Shown here in pieces: positions 1-7,722 of a stretch of DNA of 10,680 bases (positions are counted from its first letter, which is position 1; every line of letters begins with the position of its first letter). The stretch is from Planctomycetota bacterium (GTDB lineage: Bacteria > Planctomycetota > JAJSAM01). The translations under genes and the position numbers were made by a program. Location of the stretch: contig JAOZQC010000038.1 of assembly GCA_029932425.1 (NCBI GenBank), positions 2,101 to 12,780 of the forward strand, read 5' to 3'. The notes under the pieces are model-generated. The model was not told the DNA's origin and did not search any database. It saw only the letters and a program-made list of their open reading frames with translations.

Positions 1-163
1 TCGCCAGGCCCAGGAAGGAGGCCACGAGCCACAGGACGCTCGCCACGGGGTTCCTCTGGATCACCATCAGGAGCGCGGCCGCCACGGCCAGCGCCGAGAG
101 GACGTAGAAGGCCACCGCCTGGCCCGTCACCGCCCCCAGAACCGCGATGGAGATGGATTCCAT
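1..163 (-). CDS. nuoJ: NADH-quinone oxidoreductase subunit J (partial, N-terminus only)
   Basis: N-terminal 54 codons of the membrane subunit NuoJ (ND6 homologue), a proton-translocating-arm component of complex I; the rest lies beyond the left edge. The start is the ATG at 163-161, giving MESISIAVLG and then a hydrophobic helix (about residues 17-34, FYVLSALAVAAALLMV). A short basic/polar break (QRNPVAS) follows, then a second hydrophobic segment (VLWLVASFLGLA). The helix, xNPVxS/A and LWLxxxFLGLA pattern is typical of the NuoJ N-terminus. No strong Shine-Dalgarno precedes the ATG. A GGAGGAG run lies about 50 nt upstream, before an in-frame ATT, so a longer product cannot be fully excluded. 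It is the tenth gene of the nuo operon, separated from nuoI by an unusually long spacer. Confidence 0.88.
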   Translation of the reverse strand, partial: MESISIAVLGAVTGQAVAFYVLSALAVAAALLMVIQRNPVASVLWLVASFLGLA

Positions 164-300
164 GTTCGCGCCTGATCCGATGATTGCCCTGGCCGCGGCT
201 TCCCGCGACCGAATGTCTCCTCCGTCCCGTCCGCGGAACGGACCGATGCCTTCCTCTGCCGTCTTCCCTTCCCGCTAGCCGGCCGGCGGAACACCCGCCC
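164..300 (-). other. nuoI-nuoJ spacer, 137 nt, non-coding
   Basis: This spacer is much longer than any other junction in the operon (from a 19-nt overlap to a 29-nt gap). No start codon opens a usable frame across it on the minus strand. It contains a stable hairpin at 191-210 and other imperfect GC-rich inverted repeats, for example around 250-290. I see no convincing promoter box. A role in mRNA processing or in setting expression of the downstream membrane-arm genes is inference only. Confidence 0.5.
191..210 (-). other. Predicted mRNA hairpin upstream of nuoJ
   Basis: On the minus strand, GGTCGCGG and CCGCGGCC form an eight-pair stem (one G-U wobble) closed by the four-base loop GAAG. 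It ends 27 nt upstream of the nuoJ start. No U-tract follows, so it does not look like an intrinsic terminator. It could be a processing or stability element, or chance in GC-rich DNA. Confidence 0.4.
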
Positions 301-840
301 TCACCGGCGCGGGCCCTTCCGGGAGAACCCGGCGTCCGCCTCCTTCTTCCATTTCTTCACGCCTTCGGCCCGGACCCCCCCGATCTCGAGGAGCTTCTCC
401 TTTCCGAAGATCATCTCCTCGCGCGACCTCCCGCAGTACTCGAAGGTCTCCGAGAGGAAGATCGCCTCCTCCGGGCACGCCTCCTCGCAGAGACCGCAGA
501 AGATGCACCGGAGGGTGTCGAGCTCGAACTCCTTCGGCCCCTTCTCGACGGGGTCGTCCCCGGGCAGCTCCCCGGGGATGACGCGGATCGCCTCCGGGGG
601 GCAGACCCACTCGCACATGGAGCAGGCCACGCACTTCACCCGGCCCTCGTCGTCCTTCACGAGGCTCGGCAGGCCCCGGTAGCCCTCGGGAACCACCGTG
701 GGTTCCTCCGGGTACTGGCGGGTGAACTTCTTGCGCTTCAGGAAGTACTTGAGCGTCAGGCCCAGCCCCTTCATCACCGCCGGAAGATACAGCTTCTCGG
801 CGGTGGTCAGCACCGGGCGCTCCACCGTCTTGTAGGCCAT
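301..840 (-). CDS. nuoI: NADH-quinone oxidoreductase subunit I (2x[4Fe-4S] ferredoxin-type)
   Basis: NuoI (TYKY homologue), 179 aa, holds clusters N6a and N6b, which carry electrons from NuoG towards N2 in NuoB. Two ferredoxin motifs are complete: Cys70, 73, 76 with Cys80 (CVACSMCEWVCP) and Cys112, 115, 118 with Cys122 (CIFCGLCEEACP). As in all 8Fe ferredoxins, the last Cys of each motif is expected to ligate the opposite cluster. The N-terminal part (about residues 15-35, YLPAVMKGLGLTLKYFLKRK) is the amphipathic helix pair that anchors NuoI to the membrane arm. The C-terminal FEYCGRSREEMIFGKEKLL is the usual NuoI tail region. Length is within the family range. The ATG at 840 lies one base after the nuoH stop, with AAGGTG as a weak ribosome site inside the nuoH end. 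Confidence 0.97.
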   Translation of the reverse strand: MAYKTVERPVLTTAEKLYLPAVMKGLGLTLKYFLKRKKFTRQYPEEPTVVPEGYRGLPSLVKDDEGRVKCVACSMCEWVCPPEAIRVIPGELPGDDPVEKGPKEFELDTLRCIFCGLCEEACPEEAIFLSETFEYCGRSREEMIFGKEKLLEIGGVRAEGVKKWKKEADAGFSRKGPRR

Positions 841-841
841 G

Positions 842-1873
842 TCACACCTTGAAGATCAGCTTCAGGACGCCGGTGAGCACGATGTTCAGGAGCCCGAGGG
901 GCAGGAACACCTGCCAGCCCAGGCGCATGAGCTGGTCGTATCGGAAGCGGGGCAGGGTCCAGCGCACCCAGATGAAGAAGAAGAGGAGCGCCAGGACCTT
1001 CCCGAGGAAGATCAAGAGCTGCACGAACCACCCGAGCTCCTCGAGCCCGAAGAGCGTCCACCCGCCCAGGAACAGCGTCACGGCGACGGCGCTCATCACG
1101 AACATCGCCGCGTACTCTCCCAGGAAGAACAGCGCGAACTTCATGGAGGAGTACTCGGTGTGGTACCCGGCCACGAGCTCCTGCTCCGCCTCCGGGAGGT
1201 CGAAGGGGAGGCGGTTGGTCTCCGCGAAGCCCGCGATCATGAAGATGAGGAACCCCAGGGGCTGCTTGAAGACGTTCCAGTCGAGGATCTTCGCGAAGCC
1301 TCCGTAGTGGTTCCCGAAGAGCCAGATGCCGTCCCCCTGCATCTCCACCACGGTCTGGAGCCGGAGGGTCCGGGAGAGCATGAAGACCCCGATCACCGCC
1401 AGCCCCAGGCAGATCTCGTAGGAGATCATCTGGGCGGAGGAGCGGATCCCCCCGAGCAGCGAGTACTTGTTGTTGCTCGCCCAGCCGCCGATGGTGATGC
1501 CGTACACCCCCAGCGAGGAGATCGCGAACACGAACAGGATGCCGATGTCCACGTCCGCGATGATGAGGGTGCTCGCGAAGGGGACCACCGCCAGCGCGAT
1601 CATGGCGGGCATCACCGCCAGGGCCGGGGCCAGGACGAAGTACGGCTTGTTCACGTGGCCGGGGGTCACGTCCTCCTTGAAGATGAACTTCAGGAGGTCC
1701 GCGAACGACTGGAGGAGCCCGGCCGGCCCCACCCGGTTCGGCCCCAGCCGGTCCTGGATGAACGCGGAGATCCTCCGCTCCGCCCACACGAGGAGGGCCA
1801 CGAGGATGAGGACGGCGTTCAGGATGATCAGGATCTTGATCGCGGGCCAGAAGACGTCGGTCCAGAAAGTCAT
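842..1873 (-). CDS. nuoH: NADH-quinone oxidoreductase subunit H
   Basis: NuoH (ND1 homologue), 343 aa, is the membrane subunit that joins the peripheral and membrane arms and forms much of the quinone access channel. Visible family motifs are ERRISAFIQDRLGPNRVGP (32-50, the loop after helix 1), GGWASNNKYSLLGGIRS (129-145), ETNRLPFDLPEAEQELVAGY (218-237) and WVRWTLPRFRYDQLM (302-316). These carry the conserved acidic and arginine residues lining the quinone/E-channel. Hydrophobic stretches at about 10-30, 80-104, 110-127, 147-166, 205-217, 244-268, 283-302 and 318-338 fit the usual eight helices. The ATG at 1873 has a G-rich GGGGAG site about 9 nt upstream. It starts 21 nt after the nuoG stop and ends one base before nuoI. 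Confidence 0.97.
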   Translation of the reverse strand: MTFWTDVFWPAIKILIILNAVLILVALLVWAERRISAFIQDRLGPNRVGPAGLLQSFADLLKFIFKEDVTPGHVNKPYFVLAPALAVMPAMIALAVVPFASTLIIADVDIGILFVFAISSLGVYGITIGGWASNNKYSLLGGIRSSAQMISYEICLGLAVIGVFMLSRTLRLQTVVEMQGDGIWLFGNHYGGFAKILDWNVFKQPLGFLIFMIAGFAETNRLPFDLPEAEQELVAGYHTEYSSMKFALFFLGEYAAMFVMSAVAVTLFLGGWTLFGLEELGWFVQLLIFLGKVLALLFFFIWVRWTLPRFRYDQLMRLGWQVFLPLGLLNIVLTGVLKLIFKV

Positions 1874-1894
1874 CGTACGCTCACTCCCCCCCCG

Positions 1895-3499
1895 TCAGTC
1901 GGCCGCGGCCGCGGCCTTCACCGCGACCCTCCCGGACCTCGAGTAGAGGTCCGCATACCGGATCCCCGCGAACGCGGGGACCGCCTTCCCGAGCGCCTCG
2001 AACACGGCCTCCGGGCGGTCGAGGCCCTCCTCCTCCGGACGGGCGGCCGCGAGCAGGCCGCCGAGGAGGGAGAGATCGGGCCGCGCCTCCCCGGGGGGGC
2101 GGATCGCTCGGTTGAGCCTGGAGACCCAGCCGTCCACGTTCGTGATGGTGCCCTCCTTCTCGGCCCACGTCACCCCCGGGAGGACCACGTCCGCCTTCCT
2201 CGCGGTCTCCGTGAGGTGGTAGTCCATCACCACCAGGAACTCCAGGGAGTCGAGGGCGGCCAGGGCCTCCGGGTCGTGGTCCACGTCCTCGCCGAAGAAG
2301 ACGGCGCCGCGGATGCGCCCCGCCTTCACCGCTTCCGCGAACCCCTCGAGCCCCACCGCCCCCTCCTCCGGCGCGATCCCGATGAGGCTCGCCCCGAGAG
2401 AGTTGGGGTTCTTGTCGGCGGTGATCAGGAAGTCGTCTCCCTCCCCGGTCCGCGGCCGGACGTCGAGGTTCTTCACCCCCGCCACGCCGGCCAGGTACTC
2501 CCGGGCCAGGAAGATCTCCTCGTTCGTGAGCCGGGCGGAGACGAGTCCGAAGAGGCCGTCCGCCCCCCGCTTGGTCACGAACCGGTTCACGAGCTGGTGG
2601 GCCCGGCGCACGGCCTCGTCCGTGTCCGCGGGCGCGAGGCGCCCCGCGTCCTTCACCAGGGCCTTCCCGAGGCGGTCCGGGGCGTGGACGTACTTCCAGT
2701 TCAGGCGGCCGTGGTCGCACATCCACCACCGGTTCACGTCGGGATTCTCCCGCGGGGTGAGCCTCTGGATCTTCTCCCACCGCGCGCCCACGGTGATCGA
2801 GCATCCCCGGGCGCAGGAGGTGCAGGTGGAGGGGACGTTCGTGAGGAACCAGACCCGGCTCTTGAACCGGAAGTCGGCGGAGGTGAGGGCCCCCACGGGG
2901 CAGAGGTCCACGATGTTCATGGAGTAGGGGCTCGTGAGCTCCCGCCCGTAGGCCACCGCGATCTCCGCGTGGTCGCCCCGCTCCACCACCGCGAGCTGCT
3001 CCTCGCCCGCCACCTCCTTCATGAACCGCACGCAGCGGGTGCAGAGGATGCACCGTTCCCCGTCGTACACGATCTCCTCGGAGAAGCGGACCCGCTTCGA
3101 CTTGTGGACCTTCTCCTCGTCGAAGCGGCTCTTGTCGCGGCCCACCGCGTAGGAGTACTCCTGGAGCAGGCACTCTCCCGCCTGGTCGCAGATGGGGCAG
3201 TCCAGGGGATGGTTCAGGAGGAGGAACTCCATCACGTCCGCCCGGGCCTTCCGGGCCGCCTCGGAGTCGGTGAGGATCTCCATCCCGTCGGACGCGACGA
3301 GGTTGCAGGAGACGGTGCAGGGGAAGCGGAGCTTCGGCTTCACCACCTCCACCTGGCAGATGCGGCAGTTCCCGGCGATGGAGAGGCCCGGGTGCCAGCA
3401 GTAGCGCGGGATGTGGATGCCCAGCATCTCCGCGGCCCGGATGACCGTGGTCCCCGGCTCCACCGTGATCTCGCGCCCGTCGATCGTGAGCGTCGGCAT
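1895..3499 (-). CDS. nuoG: NADH-quinone oxidoreductase subunit G (compact, with N7 motif)
   Basis: NuoG (75 kDa homologue), 534 aa, is the electron-wire subunit of the NADH module. Ligand sets in order are Cys34, 45, 48, 61 for [2Fe-2S] N1b; His97, Cys101, 104, 110 for N5; Cys150, 153, 156 with Cys200 for N4; and Cys226, 229, 233 with Cys261 (C-X2-C-X3-C-X27-C), the pattern of the off-path cluster N7. A shortened molybdopterin-oxidoreductase-like domain follows (ADVVLPGVTWAEKEGTITN). The protein is far shorter than the E. coli subunit (about 900 aa), and its C-terminal part is reduced. No frameshift is evident, because the frame ends cleanly 21 nt before nuoH. I chose the ATG at 3499 because PTLTIDGREI is the usual start of the ferredoxin fold and GGAG lies about 9 nt upstream. 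The open frame extends to 3556, but that would overlap nuoF and add a non-family leader. Confidence 0.96.
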   Translation of the reverse strand: MPTLTIDGREITVEPGTTVIRAAEMLGIHIPRYCWHPGLSIAGNCRICQVEVVKPKLRFPCTVSCNLVASDGMEILTDSEAARKARADVMEFLLLNHPLDCPICDQAGECLLQEYSYAVGRDKSRFDEEKVHKSKRVRFSEEIVYDGERCILCTRCVRFMKEVAGEEQLAVVERGDHAEIAVAYGRELTSPYSMNIVDLCPVGALTSADFRFKSRVWFLTNVPSTCTSCARGCSITVGARWEKIQRLTPRENPDVNRWWMCDHGRLNWKYVHAPDRLGKALVKDAGRLAPADTDEAVRRAHQLVNRFVTKRGADGLFGLVSARLTNEEIFLAREYLAGVAGVKNLDVRPRTGEGDDFLITADKNPNSLGASLIGIAPEEGAVGLEGFAEAVKAGRIRGAVFFGEDVDHDPEALAALDSLEFLVVMDYHLTETARKADVVLPGVTWAEKEGTITNVDGWVSRLNRAIRPPGEARPDLSLLGGLLAAARPEEEGLDRPEAVFEALGKAVPAFAGIRYADLYSRSGRVAVKAAAAAD

Positions 3500-3521
3500 A
3501 TTCTCGCTCCGCGGCGGTCCG

Positions 3522-4805
3522 TCAGCCCCCGAGGGGGCAGCGTCCCTGCCGGACATGCATGAGGAACTCTTCCCGGAACTTCGTGACGTAGGACTTCACG
3601 GGCCAGGCGGCGGCGTCGGCGAGGGCGCAGATCGTCTTGCCTCCCATGCCCTCGTAGTTGTCCGCGATCTCGTAGAGCTTGTCGACGTCGGCCTCCGTCC
3701 CCTTCCCGGCCTCGATCCGGGTGACGACCTTGCGGGCCCAGTCCGTGCCCTCGCGGCAGGGCGTGCACTGGCCGCAGGACTCGTGGCTGAAGAACTCGAG
3801 GGCGTTCTGGAGCGCCCTCACCATGCACACCGTCTCGTCGAGGACCATGACCCCGCAGGAGCCCATGATCGTCCCCGCCCGGGCCAGGCTGCCGAAGTCG
3901 CAGGCCACGTCGATCTCGTCGGGGAGGAGGACGTGGGCGGAGAGCCCGCCGGGGATGACCGCCTTCAGCTTGCGGCCCTTCCAGACGCCGCCCGCGTACT
4001 CGATGACGTCCTTCAGGTTCACCCCGCACTCGAACTCGTAGGCCCCGGGACGCTCCACGTGCCCGGAGACGCAGAAGATCCGGGTGCCGGGGGTGTCCTC
4101 GGTGCCGAGCTTCAGGAACTCCTCCGCCCCCTCCCGGATCACGAAGGGGACGTTGGAGAGGGTCTCCACGTTGTTCACGATGGTGGGGCAGCGGAACAGC
4201 CCCTCCACGGCGGGGAAGGGCGGCTTGAGCCGGGGGTTGCCCCGGTTCCCCTCGATGGAGGAGAGCATCCCCGTCTCCTCGCCGCACACGTAGGCGCCGG
4301 CGCCGGTGTGCACGAAGAGGTCGATCGAGACCCCCGTGCCCAGGATGTCCCCGCCGAGGTAGCCCCGCTCCCGGGCCTCCTCGATGGCCTTCTCCAGCGC
4401 GGCCTGGGCGTGGGGGAACTCGCCGCGCACGTAGATGTAGCCGGTCCGGGCGCCGATGGCGTAGCAGGTGATGAGACAGCCCTCGAGGAGGAGGTGCGGC
4501 CGGCGCTCCATGATGTGCCGGTCCTTGAAGGTGCCCGGCTCCGACTCGTCGCCGTTGCAGGTGAGGTAGACCGGCTTCTCGTTCTGCTTGGGGAGAAACC
4601 CCCATTTCCGGCCCGCCTCGAACCCGGCCCCGCCCCGCCCGCGGATTCTCGCCTTCGCCACCTCCGCCACCACCTCGGAGGGCTGCATCTCCTTCAGGGC
4701 CTTCTCCAGCGCCCGGTACCCCCCGTCGGCGAGGTAGGTGTCGATCGCGGCGGAGTCCTCCCGATCGATCCCGTGCAGCAGGATACGCCGTTCCGTGATG
4801 CTCAC
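3522..4805 (-). CDS. nuoF: NADH-quinone oxidoreductase subunit F (NADH- and FMN-binding)
   Basis: NuoF (51 kDa homologue), 427 aa, is the NADH dehydrogenase subunit. It oxidises NADH through FMN and passes electrons to [4Fe-4S] N3. Motifs are RGRGGAGF (55-62) and NGDESEPGT (84-92) for FMN and nucleotide binding, GAGAYVCGEET (168-178), and SCGQCTPCREGT with Cys344, 347 and 350 plus Cys393 as N3 ligands. Length is typical. The start is taken as the GTG at 4805 (VSITERRILL). It lies two bases after the nuoE stop and has a good GGGGAG ribosome site 7 nt upstream. The frame is open further upstream to 5054, but that part overlaps nuoE and is not NuoF-like. nuoE-F-G are adjacent, as expected for the NADH module. 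Confidence 0.97.
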   Translation of the reverse strand: MSITERRILLHGIDREDSAAIDTYLADGGYRALEKALKEMQPSEVVAEVAKARIRGRGGAGFEAGRKWGFLPKQNEKPVYLTCNGDESEPGTFKDRHIMERRPHLLLEGCLITCYAIGARTGYIYVRGEFPHAQAALEKAIEEARERGYLGGDILGTGVSIDLFVHTGAGAYVCGEETGMLSSIEGNRGNPRLKPPFPAVEGLFRCPTIVNNVETLSNVPFVIREGAEEFLKLGTEDTPGTRIFCVSGHVERPGAYEFECGVNLKDVIEYAGGVWKGRKLKAVIPGGLSAHVLLPDEIDVACDFGSLARAGTIMGSCGVMVLDETVCMVRALQNALEFFSHESCGQCTPCREGTDWARKVVTRIEAGKGTEADVDKLYEIADNYEGMGGKTICALADAAAWPVKSYVTKFREEFLMHVRQGRCPLGG

Positions 4806-4807
4806 GC

Positions 4808-5323
4808 TCAGGCTCCCCGACTCTTGAGCTCGTCGATGATCCGCCCCACCGTCTCCGGGGTCACGTCCCCGAAGCGGATGCCGTCCGCGAGGATGCACGG
4901 AGCCTGCTCGCACAGCCCCAGGCACTCCGCGGTCTCCAGGGAGAACTCCCCGTCCGGCGTCACCTCCCCCCGGTCGGCCCGGATGCCGAGCTTCTCCTCC
5001 AGCGCCCGCAGCACCTCCCCCGCCCCCCGCAGGTGGCAGGAGAGGGTCTTGCACACGTAGAGGTGGTGGCGGCCGCGCTTCCGCTGGGAGAGCATCGTGT
5101 AGAAGGTGATGACTCCCAGCACGTGCGCGGGGGTGCAGCCGAGGTACTCCGCCAGGCCCTCGATGTGCTCCCGGGGGATGTGCCGGTACTCCTCCTGGAT
5201 CGCCATGAGGATGGGGATCAGCGCCGCGGTGCGGCGCGGGTACCGGGCCACGATGGCATCGAAACGCTCTCGCAGGTGCTCGGGAGGAAAGGCTCCGTTG
5301 GCCTCGCCCATCTTCGTTTCCAT
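4808..5323 (-). CDS. nuoE: NADH-quinone oxidoreductase subunit E ([2Fe-2S])
   Basis: NuoE (24 kDa homologue), 171 aa, is a thioredoxin-like [2Fe-2S] protein that holds cluster N1a next to the FMN of NuoF. The ligands are Cys91 and Cys96 (CKTLSC) and Cys134 and Cys138 (CLGLC), the family pattern C-X4-C...C-X3-C. The N-terminal helical part (about 15-80) contains IPILMAIQEEYRHIP and GVITFYTMLS, both typical. Two in-frame ATGs are close together, at 5323 (METKMGEANG) and 5311 (MGEANG). Neither has a strong ribosome site, and I took the longer one. It starts 29 nt after nuoD ends and stops two bases before the nuoF GTG. Confidence 0.96.
   Translation of the reverse strand: METKMGEANGAFPPEHLRERFDAIVARYPRRTAALIPILMAIQEEYRHIPREHIEGLAEYLGCTPAHVLGVITFYTMLSQRKRGRHHLYVCKTLSCHLRGAGEVLRALEEKLGIRADRGEVTPDGEFSLETAECLGLCEQAPCILADGIRFGDVTPETVGRIIDELKSRGA
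4813..4818 (-). promoter_or_regulatory. Ribosome binding site for nuoF (supports GTG start)
   Basis: GGGGAG on the minus strand, 7 nt before the GTG at 4805. It lies within the last codons of nuoE, indicating translational coupling. This is the main evidence for a GTG rather than an ATG start for nuoF. Confidence 0.65.
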
Positions 5324-5352
5324 AAGGCTCTTGTCCCTGACGAACGGTTCGC

Positions 5353-6600
5353 CTACCGGTCGCACTCCCCCATCACGAAGTCGATGGAGCCGAGGATGGC
5401 CACGGTGTCCGGGATCATGTGCCCCGGGAGCACCTTGGGAAGGACCGAGAGGTTCATGAACGAGGGCCCCCGGATCCGGAGGCGCTGGGGACGGTTCGTC
5501 CCCGCCCCCACCGCGTAGATCCCGAGGATGCCCTTCGGGTTCTCCGCCCGGAAGTAGAACTCCGAGCCCTTGGCGGCCCGGGGCCCTTCGGTGACCACCA
5601 TGAACTGGTGTATGAGCTCCTCCATCCGCGTGAGCACGCTCTGCTTCTCCGGGATGGACGTCTTGTAGTCGTCGAGGCACACGGGGCCGTCCGGGATCCT
5701 CTCGACGGCCTGGAGGATGATCCGGGCCGACTGGCGCATCTCCTCGATGCGGCAGAGGTAGCGGTCCAGGCAGTCGCCCCGGCTTCCCACGGGCACGTCG
5801 AACTCGTAGTTCTCGTACCCGCAGTACGGCTCCTCCTTGCGCAGGTCGTACTCCACGCCCGAGCCCCTGAGGTTCGGGCCGGAGAGCCCGTGGGAGAGGG
5901 CGAGGTCCTTCGGAATGACGCCCACTCCCTCCAGCCGGTCGAGCCAGATGCGGTTGCGGGTGAGCAGCGTCTCGTACTCGTCCACCCGCCTGGGGAAGTC
6001 CAGGCAGAAGGTCCGCAGGGACTCGAGCCACCCCTCCGGCGCATCCCGGTCCACGCCCCCGATCCGGGCGTAGGAGGTGGTGAACCGGGCGCCGCAGATC
6101 CTCTCGATGAGGTCGTAGAGGATCTCCCGCTCCCGGAACGTCCAGAGGAAGATCGTCATGGCCCCCACGTCCATGGCGAAGGCCCCGAGCCCCAGGAGGT
6201 GGCTCTGGATCCGGCCGATCTCCCAGGCGATGACCCGGAGGGCCTCGGCCCGCGGGGGCGGCTCCACCCCGAGCAGCTTCTCGATCGCGGTCACGTAGGT
6301 CATGTTGTTCGCGATCGGGGCCAGGTAGTCCCACCGGTCCGTGTAGGGGATGAACTTGTGGAACCCGTGGTGCTCCGCGATCTTCTCCATCGCCCGGTGC
6401 AGGTAGCCGATGTCGAGCTCGGCGCCCTCGATCCGCTCCCCGTTCAGGGTGAGAATCACGCGCAGGACCCCGTGGGTGGAGGGATGGGAGGGCCCCATGT
6501 TGAGGACCATCCGGTCCTCGGCCTCGAGGCGCTCCTCGAACTCGATCTCCCCCTCCTCGGTGCGGTCCACCCGCCCCTCGAGGATCTCTCGCTCAGTCAT
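5353..6600 (-). CDS. nuoD: NADH-quinone oxidoreductase subunit D (quinone-site subunit)
   Basis: NuoD (49 kDa homologue), 415 aa, is derived from a [NiFe]-hydrogenase large subunit and forms the quinone pocket with NuoB and NuoH. The signature LNMGPSHPSTHGVLR is at 33-47. His43 corresponds to the quinone-headgroup histidine (His38 in Thermus) and Tyr92 in RWDYLAP to Tyr87. The His-Tyr spacing of 49 residues is the same as in Thermus. The end (IDFVMGECDR) carries the usual D-x-V-x-G-E-x-D-R C-terminus. NuoD is not fused to NuoC, unlike in E. coli. The ATG at 6600 overlaps the nuoC stop by 8 nt, suggesting translational coupling. Confidence 0.98.
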   Translation of the reverse strand: MTEREILEGRVDRTEEGEIEFEERLEAEDRMVLNMGPSHPSTHGVLRVILTLNGERIEGAELDIGYLHRAMEKIAEHHGFHKFIPYTDRWDYLAPIANNMTYVTAIEKLLGVEPPPRAEALRVIAWEIGRIQSHLLGLGAFAMDVGAMTIFLWTFREREILYDLIERICGARFTTSYARIGGVDRDAPEGWLESLRTFCLDFPRRVDEYETLLTRNRIWLDRLEGVGVIPKDLALSHGLSGPNLRGSGVEYDLRKEEPYCGYENYEFDVPVGSRGDCLDRYLCRIEEMRQSARIILQAVERIPDGPVCLDDYKTSIPEKQSVLTRMEELIHQFMVVTEGPRAAKGSEFYFRAENPKGILGIYAVGAGTNRPQRLRIRGPSFMNLSVLPKVLPGHMIPDTVAILGSIDFVMGECDR

Positions 6601-7147
6601 CGCTGGGCTCCCCGCCTTCCGGCCCGGTCACGAAGGGCCGGGCGTAATCCTTCTCGCGCATGGGGTCCGTGATGGGGATGTGCCCCTGCCACGGGTAGTC
6701 GCGCCGGCAGGGAAACCCCTCCCAGTCCTCGGGCATGAGGATCCGCCGGAGGTCGGGATGGCCCGCGAAGCGGATTCCGAACATGTCGTAGACCTCGCGC
6801 TCGAGCCAGTCGGCGACGCCGAAGAGGTCGCTCACCGTGGGGACCTCCACCTCCTCGTCCGGGACCACCGCCTTCACCCGCGTGAGCTCGCGCTTCCCGA
6901 GGTGCAGCAGGTGATAGACGACGCGGAACCGCCCGGAGACGTCGGCCCGGTCCAGGTAGTCCACCGCCGTGAGGTCGTCCAGGTAGGTGAATCCGGCCTC
7001 GTCCCGCAGGGCGAGGAGGACGTCGTGGATCGCCTCCGGCCGGACGCCCACCCAGTCCTGTCCCCCGTGCTCCCCCTGCTCCACCACCGCCTCCGGGAAC
7101 CGCTCGAGGACGAAGGCCGTGCCGGTGCCGTGGGCCTCTTCCGTCAT
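6593..7147 (-). CDS. nuoC: NADH-quinone oxidoreductase subunit C
   Basis: NuoC (30 kDa homologue), 184 aa, is a structural subunit of the connecting module with no cofactor. The conserved C-terminal signature is clear at 112-152: ADWLEREVYDMFGIRF, then GHPDLRRILMPEDWEG and CRRDYP. The N-terminal alpha/beta part (about 10-100) is more divergent, as usual. It is a stand-alone gene, not a nuoCD fusion. The ATG at 7147 overlaps the nuoB stop as ATGA (4-nt overlap). The open frame continues upstream through nuoB, but only this start gives a family-length protein. Confidence 0.97.
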   Translation of the reverse strand: MTEEAHGTGTAFVLERFPEAVVEQGEHGGQDWVGVRPEAIHDVLLALRDEAGFTYLDDLTAVDYLDRADVSGRFRVVYHLLHLGKRELTRVKAVVPDEEVEVPTVSDLFGVADWLEREVYDMFGIRFAGHPDLRRILMPEDWEGFPCRRDYPWQGHIPITDPMREKDYARPFVTGPEGGEPSDD

Positions 7148-7722
7148 CGTTCCTCTCCCTCCTCCCTCGGCGCCCGGAGCAACGAGTCGGTGTGGGGCCG
7201 CTCGCGGGAGATCTTCTCCTGCAGCTTCATGAGGGTGTTCAGCACCATCTCCGGGCGCGGGGGGCATCCCGGGATGAAGAAGTCCACGGGGATGATCCGG
7301 TCCACGCCCTGGCAGACGGGGTAGGAACGGAACATGCCGCCCGTGCAGGCGCAGGCCCCCATGGCGATGCACCACTTGGGCTCCGCCATCTGGTCCCAGA
7401 TCCGCTTCACCGCGTGGGACATCTTGTAGGTCATGGTCCCCGCCACGATCATCACGTCCGCCTGGCGGGGGCTGAAGCGGGCCACCTCCGCCCCGAACCG
7501 GGCGATGTCGAACCGGGAGGCGGCGGTGGCCATGAACTCGATGGCACAGCAGGAAAGCCCCATGGGCAGGGGCCACAGGGAGTTCTTCCGGGCCCAGTTC
7601 ACCAGGGCGTCCGCCGTGGTGGTAAGGAAGCCGCCGTCCCGGGCGGGACCGGAGACCCGGATCTCGGCCCGGCGCCTCGCTTCCCCGGACTCCCTCTTCT
7701 CCGTCAGCCGTCCTTCTGCCAC
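7144..7722 (-). CDS. nuoB: NADH-quinone oxidoreductase subunit B ([4Fe-4S] N2)
   Basis: NuoB (PSST homologue), 192 aa, holds the terminal cluster N2, which reduces quinone. The ligands are the adjacent pair Cys58-Cys59 (LSCCAIEFM), Cys124 in GACACTGGM and Cys153 in PGCPPRPE. Their spacing is identical to E. coli Cys63/64/129/158. The C-terminus (KISRERPHTDS...EEGEER) is polar and variable. I chose the GTG at 7722 because an AAGGAG site lies 7 nt upstream. It overlaps the end of nuoA by 19 nt. No ATG is available between this point and the conserved core at about residue 45, and farther-upstream starts would run deep into nuoA. Confidence 0.95.
   Translation of the reverse strand: MAEGRLTEKRESGEARRRAEIRVSGPARDGGFLTTTADALVNWARKNSLWPLPMGLSCCAIEFMATAASRFDIARFGAEVARFSPRQADVMIVAGTMTYKMSHAVKRIWDQMAEPKWCIAMGACACTGGMFRSYPVCQGVDRIIPVDFFIPGCPPRPEMVLNTLMKLQEKISRERPHTDSLLRAPREEGEER

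Noticed and set aside
1895..3556. An upstream nuoG start at 3556
   Set aside because: It would overlap the nuoF end and add a 19-residue leader unlike the family. The ATG at 3499 has a ribosome site and begins at the ferredoxin fold.
839..3562. A 907-codon open frame on the plus strand opposite nuoG and nuoH
   Set aside because: It mirrors the codons of well-supported nuo genes. Its product is an Arg/Glu/Pro/His-rich string with no recognisable fold. Long antisense frames are expected in GC-rich DNA with strong third-position bias.
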